Shown here: in pieces, positions 1 through 10,798 of the stretch | Numbering within the stretch: position 1 is the first letter of the stretch | How the letters are laid out: each line of letters opens with the position of its first letter | The notes under the pieces: generated by a model | What the model saw: only the letters and a program-made list of their open reading frames with translations | Database searches by the model: none | Told to the model about the DNA's origin: nothing | Position numbers and translations under genes: made by a program | Source of the DNA: Adiantum capillus-veneris | Lineage: Eukaryota; Streptophyta; Polypodiopsida; Polypodiales; Pteridaceae | Length of the DNA: 60,000 nucleotides | Assembly: GCA_014529385.2 (NCBI GenBank) | Contig: CM043958.1 | Coordinates: 155,411,293 to 155,471,292 of the forward strand | Direction of reading: 5' to 3'

Positions 1-1
1 T

Positions 2-226
2 TCATAGCCAGACTATCTCTTCCTGAAGCCTGTTGGCAAAGTTAATGGCTTCCTCATATTTACTGGCTAACTCAAGCACTTCATCCTTCATCTCCTGTAG
101 CCAATTAAAGATAGCCTCTACAGAGCCATTCTCGGCGCCAAGCAATCGCTGCATGTCTTCAGGCCTTCTTGCGTCCAGAGAGTCTTTAAGGATTGAGACC
201 CTGTGCTTGACGATCAGCATTTGCAA
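2..226 (-). CDS. Short hypothetical ORF near left edge
   Basis: A 74-codon minus-strand frame, rich in Glu, Leu and Lys, that looks helical or coiled-coil (NWLQEMKDEVLELASKYEEA). I do not recognise the family. Nothing upstream of its ATG (higher coordinates) continues the frame convincingly, so it may be an exon or a fragment of a transposon protein. A shorter plus-strand frame overlaps it and looks like a shadow. Low confidence. Confidence 0.2.
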   Translation of the reverse strand: MQMLIVKHRVSILKDSLDARRPEDMQRLLGAENGSVEAIFNWLQEMKDEVLELASKYEEAINFANRLQEEIVWL

Positions 227-759
227 ATTGCTGCAGCTTCAGGCTAGCATCTTGCACAGAGCATTTAGCAAATAAGCTCTTCAAACTAGGAGCTTGGAAA
301 TTGGGAGCAGAAAGCAAAGAATTACCAGCGGCTTACCTCGAGAATTGACTCCCGTGTTGACAGCAGCCACTCCCGGGCTGTGTCGATCGAGAACATTAAG
401 GGTAACATCGGGGGAGGGCCAAGGGGACCTCATGAGGAGGGCCCGGATGCGATGCTGCTGGCACTGCGAGAGTATACCTTGGAAAGGCATCACCACTATC
501 CTAAGCTTCTTGTAGTTGTTCTATGAAACCCTGAGGGAGGTTCTGAAACAACTGCTGGTTAAATAGACTAGATGGACATGCCTAAAAAGCAGAGCCTAGG
601 TTCTGGATTATGAGTGAGTGGTCTGTGAGGGGTGGTACCGCCATGTGGTTTCATGAGAGGTGGACGTGGGAGAGAGAATCAATGGTACCATCCCCTCGAG
701 ATTAGGGGAGGTGATGGGAGGGAACGACATGACAGTTAGGACCGCATAGATTTAAACGT
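227..759. other. No recognisable gene
   Basis: Mixed-composition DNA with only short frames on both strands. I see no domain, repeat or RNA gene. Confidence 0.5.
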
Positions 760-769
760 CTCCTTCACA

Positions 770-1430
770 TTGGTATTTTGTTGTAGGGGATGCAAAACTG
801 TTCGCTTGCTTGTACACTTTTCTGAGGTCACTACCAAGCGAATAAGGTATTTTGTTGCAGGGGATGCAAACCTGTTCGCTTGGTACTGACCTCTAAAAAT
901 GTAAGTGATGTCTGCTATTACTATTTTCTGAGGTCACTATCGAGCGAATAAGACAAGGCAAACTCTTTCCTATGCACCTATTCGCTCGGTAGTGACCTCA
1001 GAAAATATAAGTCATGTCTGCTATTACTATTTTCTGAGGTCACTACCGAGCGAATAAGGCAAGGCAAACTCTTTCCTATGCACCTATTCGCTTGGTAGTG
1101 ACCTCACAAAATATAAGTCATGTTTGCTATTACTATTTTCTGAGGTCACTACCGAGCGAATAAGGCAAGGCAAACTCTTTCCTATGCACCTATTTGCTCG
1201 GTAATGACCTCAGAAAATATAAGTCATGTCTGCTATTACTATTTTTTGAGGTCACTACCGAGCGAATAAGGGAAGGCAAACTATTTCCTATGCACCTATT
1301 CGCTTGGTACTGACCTCAGAAAATATAAGTCATGTATGCTATTACTATTTTTTGAGGTCACTACCGAGCGAATATGGGAAGGCAAACTCTTTTCTATGCA
1401 CCCATTCGCTTGGTACTAACCTTTTCTGAA
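770..1430. repeat. 106-bp tandem array of inverted-repeat (hairpin) units
   Basis: Six head-to-tail units begin at 822, 928, 1034, 1140, 1246 and 1352, an exact 106-bp period. Each has an arm close to GAGGTCACTACCGAGCGAAT, about 28 bases of loop (AAGGCAAGGCAAACTCTTTC...), the reverse-complement arm, and an AT-rich linker (AAAATATAAGTCATG). The inverted arms lie at about 875-893, 979-1001, 1085-1107, 1191-1213, 1297-1319 and 1403-1422. Arms differ by a few substitutions, some of them G/A changes that keep G-U pairing. No coding potential was seen. Confidence 0.93.
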
Positions 1431-1489
1431 ATCTGAAGTCCCTTGTGCTGACAAATGAATTGTCTTTTGGTGTTATGCTATTTGTAGAG

Positions 1490-1879
1490 ATGCCTCGTGT
1501 AAAGGCCACGGCTAGGAGGGCAATAGGTGAATCTTTGAATGCTCAACCAAGAAGACGTCGATATGAGGCGCACAAAGGTGTACTACTAGAGCTACGCAGG
1601 ATAGAACGACACTTTCAACCTGCTATTCCACGTCTCCCTTTCTAGCGAGTAGTGCGGGAGATTTGCGAGTAGTGGAGAGTCGGCATGCGATGGGCCAACA
1701 GTGCACTACTCTGCCTTCAAGAAATTGCTGAAGACTACCTTGTGGAATTCTTCAGCGACGACGATGGATATATCATGGCTTCCCATGCACACCGCATCAC
1801 TATCATGCCACGGGATTTTGATACTCTTCGTAGGCTGCGTTTCCGCTACGATGGGCTGCTTCAGCCAGTGCCTATCTGA
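1490..1879 (+). pseudogene. Histone H3 / CENH3-like histone-fold reading frame (decayed)
   Basis: The frame starts MPRVKATARRAIGE, matching the H3 N-terminus spacing (M-x-R-x-K-x-T-A-R). A shortened basic tail (RRRRYEAHKG) follows, then an alpha-N region (LLELRRIERHF..IPRLPF), alpha-1/alpha-2 (LQEIAEDYLVEFF), and the closing H3 signature HAHRITIMPRDFDTLRRLR. EDYLV, FSD, DF and RRL resemble centromeric H3, and loop 1 is about two residues longer than in canonical H3, also a CENH3 trait; 'IMP' is H3-like. There is no intron. In-frame TAG codons occur at 1643 and 1670. The first stands where H3 has an invariant Gln after PF, so CAG to TAG. About 129 codons. Divergent H3 variant or CENH3-derived pseudogene; the CENH3 subtype is inferred. 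Confidence 0.8.
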
Positions 1880-2545
1880 GATAGTAGTACCATGGATATT
1901 CTCAACATCCCCCCTCTCCGTCCTTGTGCACGACAGACATAGCCGTCTAGGGCTGAAACAAACAGCAAAAGGACCCGATCATGGGTAGAGACAAACGACA
2001 CAGATGGGCATGCTGAGATAGCCACAGAGTGGCATGAGCAAGCCAGAGTGGACCCCAAGGTAGTCATGGAAGAAAAAAAGACAATTATCGAGGAGCCAAC
2101 TAGACACCAAAATGAGCAAGTCATGGAGGATCCGCAGCCAGTAAGGGATGATGAGGGGCAAGAGCAGGCCAGGGTGGAGCTTGAGGCATTTATGGAGCAA
2201 CCAATATTGAAGGAAAATTATCCGGAGCCTGAGGAGCCTAAGGCTGTTAGGGAGGAGCCTGAGGCAGCCAGGGAGCCAGCTCAAGAAAGGCAAGGGCAAG
2301 GCTCTGCATCACAAGGGCCATCCAACGTATCGGATGAGTCAATTATTTTAGAGCAAATCAACGAAGAGAATGAAGAGGAGTTGAGAGTTCTGTTGAGCTC
2401 AGCGCCTGTGCATGCGCAGATACAGCTGCCTGCAAGGTCAGAGGAGGCCTGCATTTTCAACCTCGATCATCTAGACTTCCGGTGCATGCACAGTTTCACC
2501 GACTTGCTCGCAACAAATGAGGTCGTCAACGTTGCTTTGCGGTAA
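1880..2545 (+). pseudogene. Acidic C-terminal extension in frame with the H3-like ORF
   Basis: The same reading frame continues past TGA (1877) and TAG (1940) and is then open from 1943 to the stop at 2543. From 2048 it encodes an extremely Glu/Pro/Gln-rich stretch (EEPKAVREEPEAAREPAQER), then a more ordinary end (SEEACIFNLDHLDF). All four stops between 1490 and 2545 can arise by a single C-to-T change from CAG or CGA, and about 16 stops would be expected by chance in a frame this long. This suggests one former ORF of about 350 codons joining a histone fold to an acidic tail. Alternatively two adjacent ORFs share a frame by chance. Tail function unknown. Confidence 0.5.
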
Positions 2546-2589
2546 TTCTCATGCTCTTTAAAAGTCACGTTTGGTTCATTAAATGGGTC

Positions 2590-2885
2590 TCTACCGAGAC
2601 ATGGGTCAATACCAAGCGAGACAGTGGCTTATGGAATTGGATTCAAGTTTTTCTTTATAATGGCTCACTACCTTAAAGACATGGGTCAATACCAAGCGAG
2701 TCAGTGGCTTATGGAATTGGAATCCGCCACTGACTCGCGCGGTATTGACGCATGTCTTTGCGGCAGTCGTCAAGTTTTTCTTTATAATGGTTCACTACTG
2801 TTAAGACATGGGTCAATACCAAGCGAGTCAGTGGCGGATGGAATTCAATAGCTGCCCCACTCGCTCGGTATTGACTCACGGGTTT
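2590..2885. repeat. Second hairpin repeat cluster
   Basis: A segment reading GACATGGGTCAATACCAAGC followed by GAG(T/A)CAGTGGC occurs directly at 2598, 2678 and 2805. It occurs in inverted orientation at 2724-2756 and 2855-2880. The spacers share TTCTTTATAATGG. It differs from the 106-bp array in sequence but shares the core TACC(A/G)AGCGA and the inverted-arm design. No coding function seen. Confidence 0.8.
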
Positions 2886-3346
2886 GTGGCAGTGACAGCC
2901 CGCTGAAATACCTCAAGTCTAATCTCTACCATTTGTTCATGTTAGCCACGTTGTCTCGCTTCTGTCCCCTGAGGTTCAAGACAAAGTATACGTAATAGAT
3001 CCGCTGATATCGCCTTATCTGCAGAACAACTCAGTTTCCTTTTTGAGTCTGATGAACTGGTTTAGCAGATTCAACTTTGATCTAGCGTGCTTTTTGGTCA
3101 TTGCGTACAATCAATCGTGAGTATTTTCTAAACAAACGGGGGGAGAGGACAATAGCAGGAAAAGGGAGCAATTTACTTGTATAAACTTGACAGAAACAAC
3201 ACAATATGTAAAGTTTTGAAACATTGAAAATGTACATTTTTGAAACATTGTTTGATCGCCAAAAAATGTCTCTGCATTAGTCATTTTGAAGAGTACATCA
3301 TGGTTTGCATGGCATCAAAGCTCTTTGCGTGCACAAGGTATGTGAC
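2886..3346. other. No recognisable gene
   Basis: AT-rich DNA between the hairpin cluster and the end of the minus-strand gene. No motif or repeat stands out. It probably includes 3' flanking sequence of that gene. Confidence 0.4.
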
Positions 3347-4592
3347 CTAGCTTCCAGTGGAAGCAATTAAGTGAAGTGTATTTGTTAGTGACTCCTTGCA
3401 CAATGTTATTTTCTCCTTGTGCCTTGGAATCTGAAAAGAAGAAAAAGTTAGATTCTGTCTTAATGTATTAAAGACAATCAAAATTTATCGATTAAGTAAG
3501 CACCTTTCTATTGTTGAGACTGAATGCATACAATTTCGGCAAAAGTGAAAGTTCTTCACATGTAAGATCTATCCTGAGTTGTGCAAGAGTTGTGCTTGAC
3601 ATTGTCTCCATCATAGTAAGTAGGCTGTCTCGAAAGTAGAGCTCCATTGATAAAGGTTACTCGAGGTTGTTCTCTGTATCTTGGTCGAGTGGAATAAGCT
3701 GCCCACTAAGAAGATGATATCTAATATAGTAAAACGATACTAAGAAATTTTGAGAGCTTATAATGAACTTGCAAATTATGGACTTCTTTTGCAAAAAAAC
3801 AGATTTGTTATGTGATTGTTTCCTATCCCAATTATCATCTAAAAAGTCCAAACAGCTCTCAGACTTGCAAATGAACATTGTTGCGGTAGTTCTTATTTGC
3901 TCATCGAAGAAAAAATCTACAAACACTTCAAGAGGCACAAATAGTGCGAGCCGAACTATTTTTGTGACAATGGAATAATTGAGGGACTTTTGTATATCCT
4001 GATACAACTTATTCCTAAAGCTTTCACTAGTTTGCGAAGCAGGCAAGGAACAATCCTTGCTATCAAAGGATGGAAGTGACAAAGGAGCTACACGACCCCA
4101 ACCAATGGAAGTTCTCGGTTCCACATATGACATATCATAAAAGAAAATTCCATTATCTGCAAGTTCCTTGTGTTGTCTCCCAACTATGCTCTCAACTGGT
4201 TGCCAATCTGTCCTATTCGAACATACCAAAGATGATATCCACCAGTTAACATTCGAATATAATCATGCACTAAGCGAGATGCTGAAATAACTTACAGTTG
4301 GGTCGATGCCTTGGAAAACTTGGAGGAGATGTTTGCAACCTTAAGTCTGCATGCTGGAAAGCATGTTGTATGAGGACCTCTTTCACCCACTTTCTTTGTG
4401 CACACACTTTAAACTCTTTAACTTGACCCTTGAAAGCCTCTATGAAATCATTACGTTTCCTCCTCTTCCTCCTCCTAGTTTGCAGTAGAACCCAACTTCC
4501 GATAGTTATTCGAGATGGAATCCATGCTTGATATAACTGTTAAAAATGCTAACAAAGTCAATGGTAGTGCTAGGCCTTCGAGAAGTAGACAT
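3347..4592 (-). CDS. Probable spliced gene, product not recognised
   Basis: The minus strand reads like a multi-exon gene. It opens MSTSRRPSTTIDF at 4592. After a frame change (a 17-base GT..AG-like interruption too short to be an intron) comes a very basic segment (RRRRKRRKR) and FIEAFKGQVKEFK. A consensus donor (AACT|GTAAGT, about 4305) and acceptor (GGACAG|ATTGG, about 4207) give a roughly 98-bp intron that keeps frame, leading to WQPVESIVGRQHKELADNG and on to about residue 190 of that frame. A TAA at 3657-3659 may be removed by another intron (acceptor-like CTTCTTAG upstream) or be a real stop. A last junction (about 3507 to about 3436, CTTTTCAG acceptor) joins LPKLYAFSLNNRK to IPRHKEKITLCKESL and a stop at 3347. 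No known domain was recognised. It may be a real gene or a recent pseudogene. Confidence 0.5.
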
Positions 4593-4949
4593 GGTGTGCA
4601 GTACACAGAAAGGTTAGCGCAAATATGAAAAAGGGAAGAAGTTTTGAGAGGGAAGTAGAGCTACTCAAAGTCATATTTGGGCGGGAACAAAGATACTAGA
4701 TAGAGTCTTCAATGAAAGTTCTGAAATTCCTCGGTACAGAGTTAGTATGACTTACGGCATTTATGCCTTGAAAGCGTGAAATTGTGCAATTTGATGAACC
4801 AAAATAATATTTCCTCCCTTTTTTTAAAAGAGATTGACTCCAAAATGCCGATTTTCAATGTAACGTTAGCCTCTCTCTCTAGAACTTAAAGGCCCAAAAG
4901 TGAGTCTAACTTTCTCCTAATGGGAGAGCCCAAGGTTCAACGGTAGAGC
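4593..4949. other. Upstream flank of the minus-strand gene; no gene seen
   Basis: This could include the promoter of the gene ending at 3347 and the ragged 5' junction of element D. No D long terminal repeat or primer site is present here, so D is truncated. Confidence 0.4.
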
Positions 4950-4957
4950 CCCCACCA

Positions 4958-6087
4958 AAAGAATGAGAAAGAAGCGAGTCTCCTGCCACCTCGATGGAGA
5001 TGGCTCCACAGAGATGGCGGGCAAAACGCTCTCCAGCACCCCCTAATCAGAGAAGACCATCGCATACTCTTCTTCTCACTATAATTTAAAGAGGGAAGAG
5101 AGGAAACAAGAGAAGAAAAAGACAAGAAAGAGGTCACCCTCTTCTCCATCTTCCTCATCCTCTTTCTCTTCTGAAGAAAGTAATGGTGTAGAAGAGGAGG
5201 AACAAGGGAAGAAAAAGGCAAGACAGAGGTCACCTTCTTCTCCATCCTCCTCATCCTCTTCCTCTTCTGAAGAAAGTGATGTGCAGCTCTCAAATCGCCC
5301 AAGAGAAGAGGCAATAGGAAATCCTATGCCACTTGGAAAAGGTCGTTCAAGATCAAAAATTTCAAAGAGGGAGGAAAGAACATCTCTTTCCTTACCTACA
5401 ATGGCACCTTTGGTTCTATGGACAAAGTCTTGACCGTTATCCAACAATTGGATGTGGCATTTGGAGATGAGGGCTTCATGGAGTCCTCTAAGCTACATCA
5501 TGTAGCTATGCATTTTCAAAATTCCACTAGGAAATGGTGGTCTAGCCTACGAGCAAATGGTGAAGCTCCACGAACATGGAAAGCTTTAAGAGCTTCCATC
5601 ATGAAGCAATTTTTGGCTAGCGATGCCAAAGACAAAGTACTCACCAAATGTTGAAACTTGAAGCTTTCTCCCTATGAATCTATCCACAAATATGTAGACA
5701 TGTTTTGGGATTTACATCTCAAAGCCACCGTCTACAAAAATATGGATTTTGGAGAGCAAAAACAACAAAGATGTGCGGGTTTATCTGAGGATATGGTGGA
5801 GTATGCTAACTCCCAAAGGCCACACACCATATCTGCGGTCATACACCATAGCATGGTGGCTTCAAGAATCAACTTCCAACAAGGGGCTAAGAGAAATCTT
5901 AAGCCCATGGAAAACAAGGAAGGACAACGTCCAAAAGTTTCCCAAAGGCAACTCCAACCACAACAAAGCGAAGGAGAAGGGAGTTTATAAAGGAAAAAAT
6001 ACACTCTCTCCTGAAGAGGTAGAGCATTATCAAAAAGATAACCGTTGTTTCAATTGCGGGGATCAAGGGCATACCTATCATGCTTGA
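4958..6087 (+). pseudogene. gag of element D
   Basis: A charged Ser/Glu/Lys-rich N-terminal part (about 5080-5290) contains a tandem duplication of an acidic 'SSSSEES'-type segment. A retrotransposon gag domain follows across two frames (5418-5654 and 5658-5990; FQNSTRKWWSSLRANGEAPR). Next comes a zinc knuckle CFNCGDQGHTYHA whose final Cys codon is replaced by TGA (about 6085). E has an intact [14 protein letters not shown] at this place. The frame breaks at the TGA at 5652 and the frameshift near 5990 separate the pieces. Confidence 0.85.
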
Positions 6088-6600
6088 CCCCACAAGAATA
6101 CACGTAATGAGCCTCCTAGAGCTTCCATAGTCAAAATTCAAGAAGAGGATGCTCATCACAACGGATCTCCTCTATGTCATGCTTGGGGAAAGGTAAGAGA
6201 ACATGATGCTTTCATTCTCGTTGACCTTGGTTCTACTCACAATCTCATATCCATAGAGTTTGCCACCAAGCTAGGCATCCAAGCCTATGAGATGGGAGAT
6301 GTCCTACCTACTGATGATTCTTTGAAGGGACAAGAAGCCACATTCACTCCCTTAATTGAGACATTGAGGCTCCATGTCCAAAGCTATGTGGACAAGGAGG
6401 ATCCTTCTTCATCTCTCCTCTCATCCTAGGGGCACCATGGTTTGATTGCATGGCTGCCAATGTTAAATTCCTTGAAAGACAAACCTACTTTAGGTACAGG
6501 GAAAAAGATATAAGCATAGATGCTAAGGAGCGGGTAGCACCATACCCATTGTACATAAGCAAGATTTCAATAAGTCAATAAAGAACTCTATTTCTGTCTA
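6088..6600 (+). pseudogene. Retropepsin region of element D
   Basis: The frame reads HDAFILVDLGSTHNLISIEF, the chromovirus protease active-site segment with its catalytic Asp retained. It continues to about 6420, where a frameshift interrupts it. A flap/C-terminal part resembling 'LGAPWFD' lies at about 6430-6450. Confidence 0.75.
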
Positions 6601-7990
6601 CATGATTTTTGTGAAAGATTTTGAAAATGAACCTAATGTTTTAGCAAAAGAAGATATAGGAAATGAAAATAAATTAGAGTTATCCAATTTCCTCAAGGGA
6701 TTCCGAGATGTTTTTATTGACGACATCCCTTGTGAGCTACCTCCCAAACGAGGGGATGAGGATCATGCAATTGAACTTCTTCCAGGTAGCTCACCGCCTA
6801 ATAAATCGAGTTTCTCAAGCTCAACAAGAGGAGATTATGTAGCAAGTGCAGGAGCTGGTTGATAAAGGCATGGTTAGGACTAGCTCATCTCCATTTGTTA
6901 ACCAATTTTATTAGTGTAAAAGAAAGATAGCACATATCATATGTGTGTGGACTATAGAGCACTAAATAGGATCATTATCAAGAATAGATTTCCTGTTTCA
7001 CGGGTAGAAGACCTATTTGATAAGCTACAAGGGTCAATCTACTTCAGTAGGATTGACCTAAAAAGTGGATACCATCAAATAAGGATAGTTGATCAGACAT
7101 TGTAAAGATTGCATTCTGCACAACGTTTGGTCTTTACGAGTACATTGTCATGCCTTTTGGCTTGACCAATGTACCAACCACATTTAATCGTCTGATGGAG
7201 AAGCTATTTAGGCCTCAATGAAGCTTTATTGGGATGTAATTATCTACTCTAATTCATTAAACGAACACAAGCAACACCTCCATGTAATATTTCAAGTTTT
7301 AGAAGAGAATAAACTTTATATTAATCGAAAGAAAAGTGAATTTTTCTTACAAGAGATTCAGTATTTAGGTCACATTATCTCTCAAGAGGGCATCCAAATT
7401 GATCCATCAAAGTTACAGGTAATAAAAGGATGGCCTAATCCAAGGAATCTGCATGAACTAAGAAGCTTTATACGTATGTGTGCATACTGTAGATGCTTCA
7501 TAGAAAAGTTCTCACAAATTGCGGGACCATTATATGACCTAACAAAGAAAAATGCTAGGTATATATGGTCCACCAAGGAGAACAATGCTTTCAAAAAGCT
7601 TAAAGAGATGCTTATCTCTCAACTTGTGCTTACACTACCAGATCTCTCAAAGCCATTCAAGGTCCAATGCGACACGTGTGGTGATTATCTTGGAGCTGTT
7701 TTTCTCCAAGAAGGGCACGCCATAGCCTATGAAAGTCAAAGGATCGACCCTGTTGAGCAAGCTCTAGGTATATATGAGAAGGAACTCTTAGAAGTTCTAC
7801 ATGCTCTAGACTCGTGGAAGCACTATTTATTGGGGACTCCTTTCATTCTGCGAATGGATCACCAAAGCCTTAAGTACTTCATGATGCAAATCAAGCTCTC
7901 CGACAAAAAAATGAGGTGAGAAATATTTCCTTTCGCAATTCCATTTTCATGTTGCTCACATTGCTGGGAGCAAGCATAATCAAGTAGCCG
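6601..7990 (+). pseudogene. Reverse transcriptase and RNase H of element D
   Basis: RT fragments include CVDYRALNRIIIKNRFPVSR and [14 protein letters not shown] at about 6940-7085, a broken FGLTN region, then KLYWDVIIYSNSLNEHKQ at about 7220. The catalytic YxDD box reads YWDV, so the second Asp is lost. The connection and RNase H follow in one frame (7218-7919): QYLGHIISQEGIQIDPSK, FKVQCDTCGDYLGAVFLQEG and RMDHQSLKYF. The RNase H tail (HIAGSKHNQVADALSR-like) lies in another frame to about 8005. Confidence 0.88.
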
Positions 7991-8005
7991 ATGCACTCTC
8001 AAGAT

Positions 8006-9190
8006 GACCGAGAGTGAATGCGGTATCCATAGAAACTCACGATCTATCTTCTGTGATAGATGAGTACGCTATCGATCCCGATTTTAAAGATGTGATTTCA
8101 GCCCTTGCACTAGGGAAGAAGGAAGAACCATTTACCCTACAAGATGGTCATCTTCTCTATGGAAATAGGCTATGCATTACTAACTCACTACGTGAGAAAG
8201 TGATGTATGAATCTCATGCTCCTCCTTATGCATGGCATAGAGGGATTCAGTCTACCCTAAAAGGATAGAAATATACTTCTATTGGCCTGCCATGAAAACA
8301 AACATACAAGAGTATGTTTCAAAATGTGTGGTATGCCAAAAGACGAAATTTGATAGAGGGAAGCAACCTAGATTTCTTCAACCTTTGCCAATCCCTAATT
8401 CACCATGGGAGGTCATATCCATGGATTTTATCTTTGGATTGCCCAAGTCTATCCATGGGAATATAGGAATATGGATGATAGTGGACATGTTTAGAAAACA
8501 AGAACATTTCATACCTGTCAAAAAGGACTATCAAGGCCCATCAAATGGCAAACCTCTTTATATCACAAATCTTCAAGTACTACGGCTTGCCAATGGCCAT
8601 AGTGTTGAATAGAGATCCTAGAATGAACGGTAATTTTTGGAAGGGTCTCTTTGAGAATTTAGGTACAAGGCTAAACTTATGTTCGGCCTATCACCTCCAA
8701 ACAAATGGCCAAAGTGAAATAGCTAACCTAACAATTCTTGATCTACTAAAAGCTTATGTTACAAAAGTAGATTAAAATTCCCAATGGGAGAAGTACTTAC
8801 CTTTAGTGGAGTATGATTACAATAACACTGTACATACTTCCACAAGAAAAGCACCTTTTGAGGTGATGGAGGGAAGATAAAAAAGTCCCCTGCTACTCAA
8901 GGTACATGGGAAGATCTTCATTGCCTGCAGATGAATATAGCCGAGACCTACAAGAATCTTTCCAAAAGATTAAGGATGCTATATCCATCTCTTAGCAAAG
9001 GCAAAAGGCTATTGCTGATAAGTACATAAGAGCCCTAGAATTTAAACAAAATGATTGGGTCTTGCTTAAGTTTCCCAAGGCTCCATTAATGCACACAATG
9101 GGCAAGAATCCTACGGGGCACCAAAAATACTATGCTAAGTTAGCGAAAAGGTAATGAGATGGCCTATCAACTCAAGTTTCCCAACCATTG
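8006..9190 (+). pseudogene. Integrase of element D
   Basis: The zinc-binding HHCC module is split. The His part is in the 8014-8268 frame (ESHAPPYAWHRGIQSTLKG) and the Cys part at about 8292 (SKCVVCQKTK). The catalytic core spans 8292-8612 and 8545-8775 (SMDFIFGLPKSIHGN; LNRDPRM; TNGQSEIANL), so the three acidic residues can be placed across frames. The C-terminal barrel (about 8990-9190) is broken. Several frameshifts. Confidence 0.87.
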
Positions 9191-9424
9191 GCTCATACAC
9201 AATGCTTTCCACATCAGCTAAAGCCTTACAAAGGAGAGCCACCTCAAGAAGCAACCATTGAAAACCCACTGGAGATCGAGAACCAAGAGGAGGTGCTACA
9301 GCCCGAGTCCATTCTCCGACATGAAGACAAGGTATTGAGAGGTGGTAAGACTATCCAACGATATCTTATCAAGTTTAAAAATTATCCTTTTGAAGTTGCT
9401 AGATGGATGCAATGCATACAATAA
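9188..9424 (+). pseudogene. Chromodomain at the integrase C-terminus of D
   Basis: The frame ends ILRHEDKVLRGGKTIQRYLI then KFKNYPFEVARWMQ, the typical chromovirus chromodomain pattern (IL..R.....G....YL.K.K.YP...A.W). In active relatives it guides integration to particular chromatin. The third aromatic-cage position reads W as expected. The integrase frame upstream is broken, so no fused protein would be made. Confidence 0.82.
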
Positions 9425-9826
9425 GTAAAGGATAACCTAAACCTTGTCAATGCTTACAATGATTCGCTAGAGTAAGCAAACATAAATACGTATAAATGAA
9501 CAAAGTTTTGTCTTATAAGACTCTCTTTCTCTTTATTGTGCACAAATGTTAATAAATATGCATGCTTAGGATCATGTTTGTGGACTACGTCTCTTGAACA
9601 CCAAGTAGAGCTTGTCACTCTACTATGGAAGATTGATACGAACTAATGTGCAGACATGCTTGCAGAAACTACGGCTCTCAAGCACCAAATGGACTAGTCG
9701 TCCATTCTGGAACGATGTCGTAGGGTAAAATAGGTATCCTCTACCCCCTAGCAAACAGACTAATGACTAGGCTTTATCTTCTCTACCTCATAGTCAAGGA
9801 TGACTATGATTTCAAGAGAGAGGTAA
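9425..9826 (+). other. 3' untranslated region and polypurine tract of D
   Basis: Noncoding, matching E's 3' UTR in reverse orientation. It ends in a purine tract TTCAAGAGAGAGGTAA at about 9811-9826 directly before the LTR, the expected plus-strand primer. Confidence 0.75.
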
Positions 9827-10511
9827 CGTCATAAAAACTAATATCTAATTCTCCCAAATGATTTTCTCATGTTAAACTGATCATTTAATATGGGGAGGTA
9901 CCTAGGGAGTAAAAGCTAGAATATTAATAAGGCTGCCAGACCGGTCTTAGCAGGGATCCAAATGGGACAGTTTGCAAAAGAGCAATTTGCATCAATGAAG
10001 CTTAAAAGATAAGGTTCATCTCCATTAAGACTTCCATAGGCTAAGGTTCCAAGGAAGACTAAAAAGTCTTCCCACATCCCTAGGAAGCTTAAAAGATAAG
10101 GTTCATCTCCATTAAGACTTCCATAGGCTAAGGTTCCAAAAATTAATCAAAAAGTATATTAGCCAAAAGTGGGAGGATGGTTATGGGAAGACTAAAAAGT
10201 CTTCCCACATCCCTAGGAAGGAGGGGGCTTGAGGGGTTCATAGTTCAATACCCCCTTATATAATGTGCATTCGTGGGGTATTAAAAAAACTCCTCTTTTA
10301 ACATGTCTGAATGAATAAAATGACCCCTTATTTTAGGATTTTTTTTCGAAATTGAATATAAAAACCCCTTATTTTAATGTATTTTTGTTAAATTGCCTAA
10401 AATTTAGTATTTTAAAACCCCTCCTTTCGAATTCACGTTATACATTAACACGATTCCATAGTGCACTCCCCGAGGGAGGGGGTGAGTCCTAAAGGTAGGG
10501 AAAGACAGAGA

Positions 10512-10550
<39 letters not shown>

Positions 10551-10798
10551 GCTCTCCCATTACACAAAGGGAATAATGGACACATGGCAGGCTCTTAGCC
10601 TAGAAGCCCCCAATCTCCCCTCAAATCCGGCCATAGAGGTGGACCAATGAGAATTAGGCTAGAGTAAATTAGCTTAATCAATTTAAAAATGCTTGATAAA
10701 AGAACCAATATAAATTAAGCTCCCAAGAAGACTATTGGATAGTCTACCATTGGGTCCAATGAGCATCCAACAACCCAATGACTTGCTTGATTCCTATT
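9827..10798 (+). repeat. Partial 3' LTR of element D
   Basis: It begins (T/C)GTCATAA.AA.TAATATCTAATTCTCC, the reverse of E's LTR end. It contains an 87-bp partial duplication (units from about 9999 and 10086) with hairpin GAAGACT-AAAA-AGTCTTC at about 10053 and 10186. A roughly 200-bp segment (about 10240-10450) is absent from E's LTR. A (CA)n run follows. Similarity to E's LTR ends at about 10798, so the last part of the LTR is missing. Confidence 0.8.
10514..10549. repeat. (CA)n microsatellite in D's LTR
   Basis: About 17 CA units; E's LTRs carry (GT)n at the equivalent place in reverse orientation. Confidence 0.95.

Larger units (their letters stand above)
4950..10798 (+). mobile_element. 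Chromovirus (Ty3/gypsy) copy D, 5'-truncated and decayed
   Basis: Domain order gag, CCHC knuckle, PR, RT, RNase H, integrase, chromodomain, 3' UTR and partial 3' LTR. It is closely related throughout to element E, which gives the outer boundaries. D begins inside the gag region, at the equivalent of E position about 29640, and lacks the 5' LTR, primer site and gag start. Its 3' LTR begins at about 9827 and stops matching E at about 10798. Stops and frameshifts in every domain make it non-autonomous. Confidence 0.9.

Noticed and set aside
770-1430. MicroRNA precursor cluster
   Set aside because: Six near-identical units at an exact period look like satellite DNA. No evidence for processing can be read from sequence alone.
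1643-1672. TAG read as Gln (recoded stop)
   Set aside because: Other elements in the window use normal stops, and TGA and TAG both interrupt decayed frames. C-to-T decay explains them.
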